Below, one piece after another: positions 1 through 7,769 of a stretch of 11,569 nt of DNA. Origin of the DNA: Gemmatimonadota bacterium. GTDB lineage: Bacteria > Latescibacterota > UBA2968 > UBA8231. Both the position numbers and the translations under genes were made by a program. The notes beneath the pieces are model-generated. The model searched no databases. It was not told the DNA's origin and saw only the letters and a program-made list of their open reading frames with translations. Position 1 is the first letter of the stretch. Each line of letters starts with the position of its first letter. The stretch is taken from positions 1-11,569 of the forward strand of contig JAPOZF010000462.1 of NCBI GenBank assembly GCA_026706165.1, in the 5' to 3' direction.

Positions 1-1014
1 GACCAGGTCGCCCACCGCGCCCCGGCGCTCGCCGCCGGCATCGGCACCATGCTGGAGATGCCGGCGGAGGAGATCTCCCAGGCGGTCAACCAGAGCGTCC
101 ACCTCGGCTGCGCCACGCGGCAGTCGCGCAAGGGGGACATAACCAGCTGGAAGGCCTACGCCCCCGCCCAGGCCGGCAAGACCGCCATCGAGGCGGTCGG
201 GCGCGCCCGGCTCGGGGAGAAGGCCCCCTCGCCGATCTACGAGGGCCGCGATGCCGTCATCGCCTGGCTGCTCTCGGGACCGGACGCCGAGTACGCCGTT
301 CCGCTGCCCTCGCCTGGAGAGCCGTTGAGGGCCATCCTGCAGTCTTACACGAAGGAGCACTCGGCCGAGTACCAGGCGCAGGCGCTGATCGACATCGGAT
401 TTTCCCTGCACGCGCGGCGGCTCGATCCCGCCGGGATCGCGGAAGTGGTGATCCGCACCTCCCATCACACCCACAACGTCATCGGCACCGGCGCCAACGA
501 CCCGCAGAAGATGGACCCGGACGCCTCGCGCGAGACCCTCGACCACAGCGCCATGTACATCCTCGCGGTGGCCTGGGAGGACGGGGCCTGGCATCACGTC
601 GACAGCTACACGTCGGAACGCGCCCACCGCCCCTCGACGGTGCGCCTGTGGCACCGGATACGCACCGAGGAGGCGGCGGAGTGGACGGCCGCCTACCACG
701 ACCCCGACCCGTCGCGCAAGAAGTTCGGGGCCGAGGTGGTGGTGGCGATGAACGACGGCTCGCGGATAAGCGAACGCCTCGACAATCCGAACGCCCACTC
801 GTTCGGAGCCCGCCCCTTCCGGCGCGGGGAGTACGTGCGCAAGCTGCGCACCCTCACCGCCGGCCTCGCGGAAGAGGAGGAGATCGACCGCTTCCTCGGC
901 CTCGTGGACAGGCTCGCCGGGCTCTCCGCGGGGGAGGTCCGCGAGCTCAACCTCGTCCTGCCGCCGGAGCGTCTGCTCGACGCGGAGGCTCCGGGCCGCG
1001 TCGGCATCCTGTAG
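1..1014 (+). CDS. prpD: 2-methylcitrate dehydratase PrpD (MmgE/PrpD family), 5' end cut by window
   Basis: PrpD dehydrates 2-methylcitrate to 2-methyl-cis-aconitate in the cytoplasmic methylcitrate cycle, which oxidises propionyl-CoA. The frame is open from base 1 and has no convincing start. The ATG at 49 is internal, since coding sequence continues upstream of it. The 337 residues present match the C-terminal two-thirds of a protein that is about 480 aa in E. coli. The family block is clear: THNVIGTGANDPQK, then ASRETLDHS, then WHHVDSY and ERAHRPSTV, followed by a C-terminal GARPF block. These segments resemble enterobacterial-type PrpD rather than the more distant MmgE or iminodisuccinate-epimerase relatives. 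The rest of the cycle (prpB, prpC) would be expected upstream, outside the window. The gene ends in TAG and converges on nadK, with 47 nt between the two stop codons. Substrate specificity within MmgE/PrpD is inferred from similarity. Confidence 0.9.
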   Translation, partial: DQVAHRAPALAAGIGTMLEMPAEEISQAVNQSVHLGCATRQSRKGDITSWKAYAPAQAGKTAIEAVGRARLGEKAPSPIYEGRDAVIAWLLSGPDAEYAVPLPSPGEPLRAILQSYTKEHSAEYQAQALIDIGFSLHARRLDPAGIAEVVIRTSHHTHNVIGTGANDPQKMDPDASRETLDHSAMYILAVAWEDGAWHHVDSYTSERAHRPSTVRLWHRIRTEEAAEWTAAYHDPDPSRKKFGAEVVVAMNDGSRISERLDNPNAHSFGARPFRRGEYVRKLRTLTAGLAEEEEIDRFLGLVDRLAGLSAGEVRELNLVLPPERLLDAEAPGRVGIL

Positions 1015-1020
1015 CCAGGC

Positions 1021-1060
1021 GGCCGTGTGGAGCTCCCACGCCGGGGCCGCTCCGCCGGAG
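1021..1060. terminator. Possible hairpin pair between convergent prpD and nadK
   Basis: The short gap between two convergent genes holds two small inverted repeats. One is CGTG-t-GG around AGCT, closing with CC-CACG (1024-1040, one bulged base). The other is CTCC-GCC-GGAG (1050-1060). Their position suits termination from both sides. Neither is followed by a clear T-run on either strand, so a classical intrinsic terminator is not shown. Confidence 0.3.
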
Positions 1061-1061
1061 G

Positions 1062-1853
1062 CTACCAGCCCAGCTTCGAGGAGAGGTTGTTGAAGAAGTA
1101 GCTGTCCTGGAAGTAGATCAGCTTGGCCGTGGTCGCCGACTGGACGATCTGCACGTCGTCCCCGGGGCTCAGGCTTCCCAGATGGCGCCCGTCCGCGGCG
1201 ATATGGACCCCGTGATCGCGGGTCTCGTCGCTGACGCGCAGCTCGATACTGCAGTCCGGTGCGAGGACCAGCGAGCGCGAGGTGAAGTTGTGCTCGTTGA
1301 TGCCGTCGAGCATCAGGCAGCGGACATCGGGCATAACGATGGGAGCCCCCGCCGAAAGCAGGAAACCGGTGCTTCCGGTCGGGGTGCCGACCACTACCCC
1401 GTCCCCCTTGATGGTGCGGATCTTGGTGCCGTTCACGGAAACGTCGATGTAGAGGAAGCCGCTCCCGGCGAGGCGCACGATGATCTCGTTGATCGACCGC
1501 GTCACCCCGTGCGGATGCCGGCACTCCAGGACCAGGCGCTCGCTGACGAGGTAGTTCCCCTCGAGGAGCAGGGTCAGCACCCGGTCGAGGTCGTCGCGGT
1601 CGGCCGCGGTCAGGAATCCGGTGGTGCCGAAGTTGATCGCCAGCACCGGCCCGGTACAGAACAGGTCGAGGGCCTTGAGGACGGTGCCGTCCCCGCCCAT
1701 GGCCATGACCATGTCGAGATCCGCGGGGGGGGTCTCGTCCCACTTCAGGGGGGCAAGGGAAATGCCGCGCCTCGCGAAGAGGTTGTCGAGCTCGGAGAGC
1801 GGATAGGTCTGCTCTCCGTCGCGCAGCAGGACCCCGACTTTCTTCAGGTCCAT
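1062..1853 (-). CDS. nadK: NAD kinase
   Basis: NadK phosphorylates NAD+ with ATP to give NADP+, in the cytoplasm. At 263 aa the length is normal for bacterial NadK. The diagnostic GGDGT motif is at residues 53-57, followed by a GTTGFLT turn (about 76-82), an NE pair (122-123) for nucleotide binding and the glycine-rich TPTGSTGF loop (157-164). One later block is unusual: where most NadKs carry a Pro-Ile-x-Pro-His type segment, this protein has LDGINEHNFTSRSLVL (about 182-197). The catalytic core is intact, so I expect an active enzyme. The ATG start gives the typical N-terminus (MDLKKVGVLL). The Shine-Dalgarno is weak: GGGA lies 8 nt upstream and partly inside the end of a large palindrome (1863-2016). 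The gene is last in the minus-strand run, 166 nt after the garR-like gene. Confidence 0.93.
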   Translation of the reverse strand: MDLKKVGVLLRDGEQTYPLSELDNLFARRGISLAPLKWDETPPADLDMVMAMGGDGTVLKALDLFCTGPVLAINFGTTGFLTAADRDDLDRVLTLLLEGNYLVSERLVLECRHPHGVTRSINEIIVRLAGSGFLYIDVSVNGTKIRTIKGDGVVVGTPTGSTGFLLSAGAPIVMPDVRCLMLDGINEHNFTSRSLVLAPDCSIELRVSDETRDHGVHIAADGRHLGSLSPGDDVQIVQSATTAKLIYFQDSYFFNNLSSKLGW

Positions 1854-1862
1854 CCCTGGTGT

Positions 1863-2016
1863 CCCGTCGCAGAGATAGATTGACAGAATCGGGATGCCGA
1901 GGCGCCCGGCTCACAAGGCGCCTGAGCGAGTCGTACCGAGGGTGTACGGCGAGCGAAGGCAACGCCGTGAGCCGGGATGGATCGGCGTCCCGATGTCGAG
2001 ATATTTCTGCGACGGG
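1863..2016. repeat. Long imperfect palindrome filling the garR-nadK intergenic gap
   Basis: Nearly the whole 166-nt gap folds back on itself. Paired arms from outside inward are: CCCGTCGCAGA (1863-1873) with 2006-2016, 11/11; GACA (1882-1885) with 1994-1997; TCGGGATGCCGA (1889-1900) with 1982-1993, 11/12; CCCGGCTCAC (1905-1914) with 1967-1976, 10/10; GGCG (1917-1920) with 1963-1966; CCT (1921-1923) with 1957-1959; and CGTAC (1932-1936) with 1944-1948. The loop is 7 nt (1937-1943). That is about 48 pairs, well beyond chance. As RNA it would form a long bulged hairpin between the two reading frames. It may be a REP/MITE-like interspersed element, an mRNA stability or attenuation structure, or both. 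I see no coding potential and no flanking target-site duplication. Confidence 0.85.
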
Positions 2017-2019
2017 GCA

Positions 2020-2928
2020 CTAGCTTCGCGCCTCTCTCCGCGCCTGCGCTTCGTACGCTTTGATCAGGGCCTGGGTGCCCTCGTCGGCGCACCCCATGCG
2101 CTCGACGATGTTGAAGTACTGGTGGGCGATGCTGACCGCCGGCAGGGCGAGCTTGACGTCGTTCGCCGATTCGAGGACCAGCTTGAGGTCCTTCTGCTGC
2201 AGGCGCACCATGAAGCCCGGGTCGAAGTCCCCCTGCAGGACGCGGGGTCCCAGGTTGGTCAGCTGCCAGGAACCGGCCGCTCCGCCGCTGATCGCCTCGA
2301 CCACCTTGCCGACGTCGAGATCGGAGGCCGCCGCGAGCATCAGCGCTTCCGCCATGGCGAGGTTGGCCACGGCGACGCCGATCTGGTTGCAGAGCTTGGT
2401 CACCTGTCCGGCCCCGTTGCCGCCGATCAGGTTGATGTTCTTTCCCATCGCCTCGAAAACGGGGAGGCACTCGTCGAAAACCTGCTGCTCGCCGCCGACC
2501 ATGATCGACAGCGTTCCCTGCCTGGCGCCGACGTCGCCGCCGCTGACCGGGGCGTCGAGCATGTCGACCCCCTTCTCCTTCAGGGCCGCGGCGATCTCGC
2601 GGGTGACGCGGGGGGACACGGTGCTCATGTCGATGACGGCGGCCCCCTCCTCCACTCCGGCGATCACCCCGTTCTCGCCCAGGATGACCGCCTCGACGTC
2701 GGGTGTGTCGGTGACTATGGTGATGACGACCTGGCTGCCCCGTGCCGCCTCCTCCGGCGTCGCCACCCGCTCCCCTCCGGCGTCGACCACCTCCTGGACC
2801 CGGGGGCGGTCGCTGCGGTTGTAGACCTTGAGCGAGTATCCTGCCGCCATCAGGTTGCGGGCCATGGGAGCCCCCATGATCCCCAGTCCTATGAATCCTA
2901 TCCTGGTGCTTTCGGGTGACGCTGGCAT
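2020..2928 (-). CDS. garR: 2-hydroxy-3-oxopropionate (tartronate semialdehyde) reductase-like dehydrogenase
   Basis: This is a member of the beta-hydroxyacid dehydrogenase family (3-hydroxyisobutyrate dehydrogenase/GarR/GlxR), which reduces a small oxo-acid with NAD(P)H in the cytoplasm. At 302 aa it has the usual length. It starts with a Rossmann motif GFIGLGIMGAPMARNL (11-26), then the substrate-binding DAPVSGG (125-131) and GAGQVTKLCNQ with the catalytic lysine at 178. Many positions match GarR closely (IDMSTVSP, VDMLDAPVSGG, TLSIMVGG), so tartronate semialdehyde is the best guess. 3-hydroxyisobutyrate or succinic semialdehyde-type substrates cannot be excluded. The frame stays open 36 codons further upstream. 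I chose the ATG at 2928 because AAGGAG sits 6 nt before it and the family N-terminus begins there, whereas the longer form would overlap the foldase gene. It follows that gene by 41 nt, which suggests the same transcript. No glyoxylate or glycerate genes are nearby. Confidence 0.87.
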   Translation of the reverse strand: MPASPESTRIGFIGLGIMGAPMARNLMAAGYSLKVYNRSDRPRVQEVVDAGGERVATPEEAARGSQVVITIVTDTPDVEAVILGENGVIAGVEEGAAVIDMSTVSPRVTREIAAALKEKGVDMLDAPVSGGDVGARQGTLSIMVGGEQQVFDECLPVFEAMGKNINLIGGNGAGQVTKLCNQIGVAVANLAMAEALMLAAASDLDVGKVVEAISGGAAGSWQLTNLGPRVLQGDFDPGFMVRLQQKDLKLVLESANDVKLALPAVSIAHQYFNIVERMGCADEGTQALIKAYEAQARREARS

Positions 2929-2934
2929 CTGGTT

Positions 2935-2940
2935 CTCCTT
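2935..2940 (-). promoter_or_regulatory. RBS of the garR-like gene
   Basis: AAGGAG lies 6 nt upstream of the ATG at 2928. It fixes the start at the short form of the protein rather than at the upstream in-frame ATG at 3036, which lies inside the foldase gene. Confidence 0.8.
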
Positions 2941-2969
2941 GCAGATGGAAGCTTCTGCGGGTGCGTGAC

Positions 2970-4778
2970 TTAGAAAGTGTAGAACAGGTGTCTGTTGTCC
3001 TCGATCTCGGCGGCGGCGTAGAACTGGGACAGCCATACCTGGAGGGCCTCGTTCCGGCGCTCCGGCAGCAGCTCGTCGAGGAGGGCTTCGCGCCCGTCGA
3101 GAAACGCCCCCTCGTCGATCGGGGTCTTTTCGGTCACCCTGAGCAGGTAAGCGCCGTTGCGGGCGACGACGAGGTCGCTCAGCTCGCCCGGCTGCATGGC
3201 GAACGCCGCCCTGGTGAATTCGGTGTTGCGGCCGACCCCCGGGACGAAGTCGGCGCGCGCGAACGGCTCGGTCTCGCTGAGTTCCAGTCCGTTGGCCGCG
3301 GCCGCCGCGGCCAGGTCCCCTCCCCCGAGCACCGCTCCGCGGATCTCCCGCAGCACCTCCCCAGCCGCCTCGGCGCGCTTGCGTCCCTGCAGGGAGCGCT
3401 CTACCCGTGACTTGACCTCCTCAAAAGGGGCCACCCCTTCCTCCCGGGCCTCGACCAGCTGGGCTACCCAGAACGACCCCTCGACGCTGCCGACCCGGCT
3501 GACCGCGCCGACTTCGCTGTCGAAGAACAGGTTGACCACCCAACCGGTCCCCAGCCCGAGCCCGGGGATCACGCTCCCCGGCGGCACCCATCCGGGATCG
3601 CGCACCTCGACCCCCTCGATTTCTGACGCGGCGTCTATTCCGCGGTCCGCTGCGAGCTCGCGGAAGTCGGAAGCCGCCTCGTGGATGGAGTCTTCGGTCG
3701 ACTGCGACGGGGTGAACTTCAGCAGGATGTGCCGCGCCCGGACCTTCTCCTCCCCGTCCTCCTCCAGGCGTTCCTCGAGCTTGATCAGGTGCCAGCCGAA
3801 CCGGGTCAGCACCGGCTGCGACACCTCCCCCGGTTCGAGGGCGAAAACCGCCTCCTCGAACGGCGCCACCATGCGGCCGCGGCCGAAAGTGCCGAGGTCG
3901 CCGCCGCTGACGGCGCTGCCCTCGTCCTCCGACACCGCCTCGGCCAGCTCGGCGAAATCGGCCCCGGCGAGGATGTCTTCCCGCAGGCTGTGCGCCTGCT
4001 TCTCGATGTCGGCCGAATCCGCGGCGCTGGGGACGCGCGGGAACAGGACGTAGCGGATCTTCACCTGCCTGCCGTGCCGGTAGTCGTCCGCGCTGGCGGA
4101 GTACTCCGCCTCGATTTCCGATTCCTCGAGCTCGGTCCCGCCGTCGGAGGGGGGCGCCGAGGGGGAGAACACGTACTCGACCCTGACCTTTTCGTTGCGG
4201 TCGACGTATTGCTTGCGCACCTCCGGGGCGCTGACGCGGACGGTCTCCATCAGCAGCGTCTGCAGGCGGTGGTTGAGCAGCTGGTTCTCCCACATGCGCT
4301 CGATCTGCATGATGAACTGGCGGTTCCTGGCGTCGGCGAAGGTGCTCTGGTCGTTGAGGAACTGCTGGTACAGCTGCGGGTCGAACTGCCCGTCCGTCTG
4401 GAACACCTCGATCTCCTGGACGGGCTGCGGCGGGGCCTCGCGGGTGTAGGTGGCCAGCTCCTCGTCGGTGATTTCGATGCCGAGGCGCTCGAGCTCCTGG
4501 CTGACGATGGTCTCGTTGACGATCGCCTGCCACACCTCGCGCACGAGGGCGCCGTCGTCGCCGCGCTCCTCGCGGCCGCGCTGGCGCGCGGCGTTGCGCA
4601 GCGCCTGCTGGAAGATTTTCAGGGAGACTTCCTGACCGTTGATCACTCCGACGGCGTCGGAACGGGAGCGGGCGGTGCCGGAATAGTCGGCGCCCCACTC
4701 GACGACGATCAGTCCCACGAAAGCGAGGATCACGATCCACATGATTATGCCCGTGCTCTCTCGCAGCTTGGTCATCAT
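2970..4778 (-). CDS. Membrane-anchored periplasmic peptidyl-prolyl isomerase, PpiD/SurA-like
   Basis: This is a 602-aa foldase of the PpiD type, close in length to E. coli PpiD (623 aa). It has a single N-terminal membrane segment (about residues 11-27) behind a short, positively charged cytoplasmic start. The rest would face the periplasm and assist folding of exported or outer-membrane proteins. Residues 40-200 look like a SurA_N/PpiD chaperone region (VGVINGQEVSLKIFQQAL, then helices rich in Glu and Arg). A parvulin rotamase domain follows at about 235-338, with SGGDLGTFGRG, APFEEAVFAL and TRFGWHLIKLEE. A second parvulin opening, VRARHILLK (346-354), runs into a diverged stretch and a C-terminal helical region. 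Two ATGs stand in tandem (4778, 4775). GGAG lies about 10 nt before the first. The gene starts 18 nt after the DppF-like gene and reads in the same direction. The family call is firm; the clients are unknown. Confidence 0.86.
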   Translation of the reverse strand: MMTKLRESTGIIMWIVILAFVGLIVVEWGADYSGTARSRSDAVGVINGQEVSLKIFQQALRNAARQRGREERGDDGALVREVWQAIVNETIVSQELERLGIEITDEELATYTREAPPQPVQEIEVFQTDGQFDPQLYQQFLNDQSTFADARNRQFIMQIERMWENQLLNHRLQTLLMETVRVSAPEVRKQYVDRNEKVRVEYVFSPSAPPSDGGTELEESEIEAEYSASADDYRHGRQVKIRYVLFPRVPSAADSADIEKQAHSLREDILAGADFAELAEAVSEDEGSAVSGGDLGTFGRGRMVAPFEEAVFALEPGEVSQPVLTRFGWHLIKLEERLEEDGEEKVRARHILLKFTPSQSTEDSIHEAASDFRELAADRGIDAASEIEGVEVRDPGWVPPGSVIPGLGLGTGWVVNLFFDSEVGAVSRVGSVEGSFWVAQLVEAREEGVAPFEEVKSRVERSLQGRKRAEAAGEVLREIRGAVLGGGDLAAAAAANGLELSETEPFARADFVPGVGRNTEFTRAAFAMQPGELSDLVVARNGAYLLRVTEKTPIDEGAFLDGREALLDELLPERRNEALQVWLSQFYAAAEIEDNRHLFYTF

Positions 4779-4796
4779 AAGCTGTAAGCTCCGTTG

Positions 4797-5846
4797 CTAC
4801 AGTCCGTCAGCCGCCGCTGGCGGCCGGTCGGTGTTCGTTGCGTCGGCCCCCGCTTCCGTCCCGCCGGGATGGCGCAGCAGGCAGGCGACCTGGCGGCCTT
4901 CCCCCTCCACCTCCCCCAGCTCGGGGACGACGCGCGTGCAGACATCGGTGCGTTCGGGGCAGCGCGGGTGAAACGGACACCCCGGCGGCACCGCCGCCGG
5001 GTTCGGGACATCCCCTTCGAGAGTCCTGCGGCCGCGGCGCCGGGCCGGATCGGGTATCGGGACCGCCGACAGCAGCGCCCGGGTGTAGGGGTGCGAGGGC
5101 CGGCGATAAAGCTCGTCCCGCGGCGCCATTTCGACAATTCTGCCGAGGTACATCACCGCCACCCTGTCCGAGATGTGGCGCACGACACTGAGGTCGTGGG
5201 CGATGAACAGGTAGGTGAGCCCCAGGTCGCGCTGAATGTCCTGGAGGAGGTTGATGATCTGGGCCTGTACCGACACGTCGAGGGCAGAGACCGGTTCGTC
5301 GGCGACGATGAACTCGGGCTCGACCGCCAGGGCCCTGGCGATGCCGATGCGCTGGCGCTGTCCGCCGCTGAACTCGTGCGGGTAGCGGCGCGCTGAGGAG
5401 GCGGGAAGCCCGACCATGTCGAGCAGCCCGGCGACCCGGGATTCGACCGCCGCCCCCTCGGCAAGACCGTGAATGCGCAGGCCCTCGCCGATGATCGTGC
5501 CGACGGTCATGCGCGGGTTGAGGGATCCGTACGGGTCCTGGAAGACGATCTGCATGCGCCGCCTCAGGCGGCGCAGCTCGCCCGCCCTCAGGGAGCCGAG
5601 GTTGCGCCCGCGAAAGAAGACCTCCCCGGCGGTCGGCTCGAGCAGGCGCAGGATCAGCCTTCCGAGGGTGGTCTTGCCGCAGCCGCTCTCGCCGACCACT
5701 CCGACGGTTTCCCCGGGCCATACCGAAAGCGACACGCCGTCGACGGCGCGGACGTGCCCGCTGACGCGGCCCCACAACCCTTTGCGGACCTCGAAATGCT
5801 TCTTCAGGCCCTTTGCCTGAATCAGTGGCAGATCCGCTTCAGTCAT
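4797..5846 (-). CDS. Oligopeptide/dipeptide ABC transporter ATP-binding protein (DppF/OppF-like)
   Basis: This is a cytoplasmic ATPase subunit that powers a peptide- or nickel-type ABC importer. At 349 aa it has all the motifs: Walker A GESGCGKT (52-59), Q-loop Gln103 in [15 protein letters not shown], signature FSGGQRQR (159-166), Walker B with VADEP (181-185) and the switch His217 in IAHDLS. The C-terminal oligopeptide-specific extension carries [12 protein letters not shown] and GCPFHPRCP. Four cysteines (290, 296, 303, 322) sit there, a pattern that in some Opp/Dpp ATPases is reported to hold an iron-sulfur cluster. The Phe-x-Asp-Pro-Tyr-Gly-Ser-Leu segment and late position suggest the F subunit. 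The ATG at 5846 overlaps the stop of the DppD-like gene by 8 nt, so the two are probably coupled and made in equal amounts. No permease or binding protein is in the window, so the substrate cannot be deduced. Confidence 0.92.
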   Translation of the reverse strand: MTEADLPLIQAKGLKKHFEVRKGLWGRVSGHVRAVDGVSLSVWPGETVGVVGESGCGKTTLGRLILRLLEPTAGEVFFRGRNLGSLRAGELRRLRRRMQIVFQDPYGSLNPRMTVGTIIGEGLRIHGLAEGAAVESRVAGLLDMVGLPASSARRYPHEFSGGQRQRIGIARALAVEPEFIVADEPVSALDVSVQAQIINLLQDIQRDLGLTYLFIAHDLSVVRHISDRVAVMYLGRIVEMAPRDELYRRPSHPYTRALLSAVPIPDPARRRGRRTLEGDVPNPAAVPPGCPFHPRCPERTDVCTRVVPELGEVEGEGRQVACLLRHPGGTEAGADATNTDRPPAAADGL

Positions 5847-6828
5847 CCGCTTTCCAGCAGCTCACGAGGTGCCCGGGCGCCGCTTCCTCCGGTTGCGGGC
5901 GCTGCCGCCGGCAGTTGTCGTCGGCCAGGGGGCAGCGGGGATGGAAGGCGCAGCCGGCAGGGATGTCGCGGGCGTCCGGGACCGAGCCGGGGATGATGTC
6001 GAGCCGCTCCCGCTCCTCCTCGAGTCCGGGTATCGAGCGCAGCAGTCCCCGCGTGTACGGGTGCCGCGGGGATGCGAAGAGCTCCCCGGTCCCGGCGGTC
6101 TCGACGATCCTGCCGGCGTACATCACCGCCACCCGGTCGGCGACCTCGGCGACTACCCCGAGATCGTGGGTGATCAGCAGGATGGCCATGTCGAGCTCTT
6201 CCTGGAGCCGTTGCAGCAGTTCGAGGATCTGCGCCTGTATGGTGACGTCGAGGGCGGTCGTCGGTTCGTCGGCGATCAGCACGTCCGGGTTGCAGGAGAG
6301 GGCCATGGCGATCATGATCCGCTGCCGCATGCCGCCGCTCAGCTGGTGGGGATACTCGTCGATGCGCTGCTCGGGAGCGGGAATGCCGACCAGCTTCAGC
6401 ATCTCGACGGCGCGCGCGCGCGCCTCCGCCCTGGAGGCGTCCTGGTGCAGCATCACCGCTTCCATGATCTGGAAACCGCAGGTGAGAACCGGGTTCAGAC
6501 TCGACATCGGCTCCTGGAAGATCATGGCGACCTCGTCCCCCCGTATGCGGCACATCTCCTGCTCCGACAACGCCGTGAGATCGCGGCCGTTGACGGCGAT
6601 GCGGCCGGCCTCGATGCGGCCCGGAGGCTCGCGAACCAGGCGCATGACCGACAGGGCGGTGACGCTCTTGCCGCAGCCGCTCTCTCCCACCAGGCCCAGG
6701 GTTTCTCCCTTGCAGAGTGAGAACGACACGCCGTCGACAGCGAGGCCGATGCCGTCGTCGCCGTAAAAGCTGGTGCGCAGGCCTTCGACTTCGACGACCG
6801 GGCCGGGCCCCCGGACAGCGGCGCTCAT
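5839..6828 (-). CDS. Oligopeptide/dipeptide ABC transporter ATP-binding protein (DppD/OppD-like)
   Basis: This is the partner ATPase of the DppF-like protein and would form the heterodimeric motor of a peptide-type importer at the inner membrane. It is 329 aa. Walker A GESGCGKS is at 48-55, Q-loop Gln105 in [14 protein letters not shown], signature LSGGMRQR at 163-170, Walker B VLIADEPT at 183-190 and switch His221. MIFQEPM is typical of D subunits. The C-terminal extension has GCAFHPRCP and four cysteines (293, 299, 306, 324) spaced much as in its partner. The frame remains open upstream into the LipM-like gene. I chose the ATG at 6828 because GGAG lies 7 nt before it, the conserved N-terminus follows directly, and it forms a 4-nt ATGA overlap with the previous stop. 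A CG-alternating stretch at 6411-6422 codes an Ala-Arg run and looks like base-composition bias. Confidence 0.92.
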   Translation of the reverse strand: MSAAVRGPGPVVEVEGLRTSFYGDDGIGLAVDGVSFSLCKGETLGLVGESGCGKSVTALSVMRLVREPPGRIEAGRIAVNGRDLTALSEQEMCRIRGDEVAMIFQEPMSSLNPVLTCGFQIMEAVMLHQDASRAEARARAVEMLKLVGIPAPEQRIDEYPHQLSGGMRQRIMIAMALSCNPDVLIADEPTTALDVTIQAQILELLQRLQEELDMAILLITHDLGVVAEVADRVAVMYAGRIVETAGTGELFASPRHPYTRGLLRSIPGLEEERERLDIIPGSVPDARDIPAGCAFHPRCPLADDNCRRQRPQPEEAAPGHLVSCWKADD

Positions 6829-7769
6829 CGCTGCGCTCCGGCTTCGACCGCGGCCGGTTCGTCCGCTTCCCGGAGCCCCCCGCAACGGCGTTCGATTTCC
6901 TCCCGCTCGCCTGCGGCCAGGGCGCTGTCCCTCAGGCCGATCTCCAGACAGCCGCCGAACCCGCGGACGATACAGGCGGACAGAAAGGGAATGTCGACCG
7001 GCTCCCCGGTGATTTCTCCCAGGTGCGTGCTGGTCGATGAACCCTGTGGCCCGATGGTGCAGGGGTACGACGACATTTCCGTTGCGGCCGATGGCGACGG
7101 GCCGGAGTTGCGGACCGCCCTCGACGGGGCAACGGGAAGGTCCGCGATCGGACCGCGGTTTTCCCCAGCCCGCAGGAAACCGCCGAGGAGGAGGTGCCGG
7201 GGACCGGTGAGGATCGAGCCGTGCTGGAGGATCGCCCCGCGAATCCGGCGCTGGGCGCTGCCGACGAGCTTGCGTCCCCGGCAGGTAACCTCCCACCTGG
7301 AGGTGCTGGCGAAGCAGGGGGGCTTGGGGGCCTCCGGGGCCGAGCGGCCGCCCTGTCCCGCCTCCTGGCGGTGCAGGTCGACCGGGGCGCCGAAGGCCCG
7401 CAGTCCGGCCACCAGGGCGCGTCCGATCTTGCGGTACGCGGCACCGGGAGAGGCCCCGAGACGGCCGCATCCCTCGCGGCAGATCACGCTGTAGGTCAAC
7501 TCCTCCCAGTGAAGGACGGCGCGCCCGCCCGTGAGCCGGGGCACCACGTCGATGCCGGCGCTGCGAACCCGCTGCAGATCGAGCTCCCGCCGGGGGTCCT
7601 GGTTGTGCCCCAGGGATATGGCCGGCGGTTCCCAGCGGTAGAGCCGCAGCACCGAGGGGCTGCGCCCGGCGCCGACGGCGTCGAGAAGTACCCCGTCAGC
7701 CTGCATGTTGAAGTCGCCGGGCGAAACCCCGGTATCGAGGAAGCGCCATGTTTCCTTCGCGGCAGTCAC
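6825..7769 (-). CDS. Lipoyl-pathway acyltransferase/ligase, LipM/LplA-like (BPL/LPL fold)
   Basis: This is a cytoplasmic enzyme of the biotin/lipoate protein ligase fold, which either transfers octanoyl from ACP to a lipoyl-domain protein (LipM) or ligates free lipoate (LplA). The 314-aa product has [10 protein letters not shown] (78-87), ELTYSV (90-95), PCFAS with Cys152, [10 protein letters not shown] with Lys167 and LQHGSIL (181-187). The cysteine in the Pro-Cys-Phe segment sits where B. subtilis LipM has its catalytic Cys150, and the size matches LipM (about 280 aa) better than two-domain LplA. I therefore lean to octanoyltransferase. The C-terminal part ([21 protein letters not shown], about 249-279) also fits the family and argues against a frameshift. 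I chose GTG at 7769, which forms a GTGA overlap with the rnc stop and has AGAGG about 9 nt upstream. Its place behind acpP/fabF fits use of octanoyl-ACP. No gcvH or lipA is visible. Confidence 0.82.
   Translation of the reverse strand: MTAAKETWRFLDTGVSPGDFNMQADGVLLDAVGAGRSPSVLRLYRWEPPAISLGHNQDPRRELDLQRVRSAGIDVVPRLTGGRAVLHWEELTYSVICREGCGRLGASPGAAYRKIGRALVAGLRAFGAPVDLHRQEAGQGGRSAPEAPKPPCFASTSRWEVTCRGRKLVGSAQRRIRGAILQHGSILTGPRHLLLGGFLRAGENRGPIADLPVAPSRAVRNSGPSPSAATEMSSYPCTIGPQGSSTSTHLGEITGEPVDIPFLSACIVRGFGGCLEIGLRDSALAAGEREEIERRCGGLREADEPAAVEAGAQR

Noticed and set aside
648..1883. 411-aa plus-strand open frame across prpD and nadK
   Set aside because: It is a Pro/Arg/Gly-rich shadow frame that spans two well-recognised genes; open frames of this size are expected in high-GC DNA.
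2020..3036. Longer 338-aa form of the GarR-like protein starting at 3036
   Set aside because: The extra 36 residues are Arg-rich and dissimilar to the family, they would overlap the end of the foldase gene, and AAGGAG points to the ATG at 2928.
3421..4740. 439-aa minus-strand open frame in the foldase region, and the 368-aa plus-strand frame at 3681-4787
   Set aside because: Both are low-complexity shadows of the PpiD-like gene, with no recognisable motifs.
6411..6422. Alternating CG dinucleotide run
   Set aside because: It lies inside the DppD-like gene and codes Ala-Arg residues; it fits base-composition bias rather than a separate element.
7000..7200. Possible frameshift in the LipM-like gene, because the middle looks unlike the family
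   Set aside because: The same frame resumes clear family similarity ([21 protein letters not shown]), so the odd stretch is divergence, not a break.
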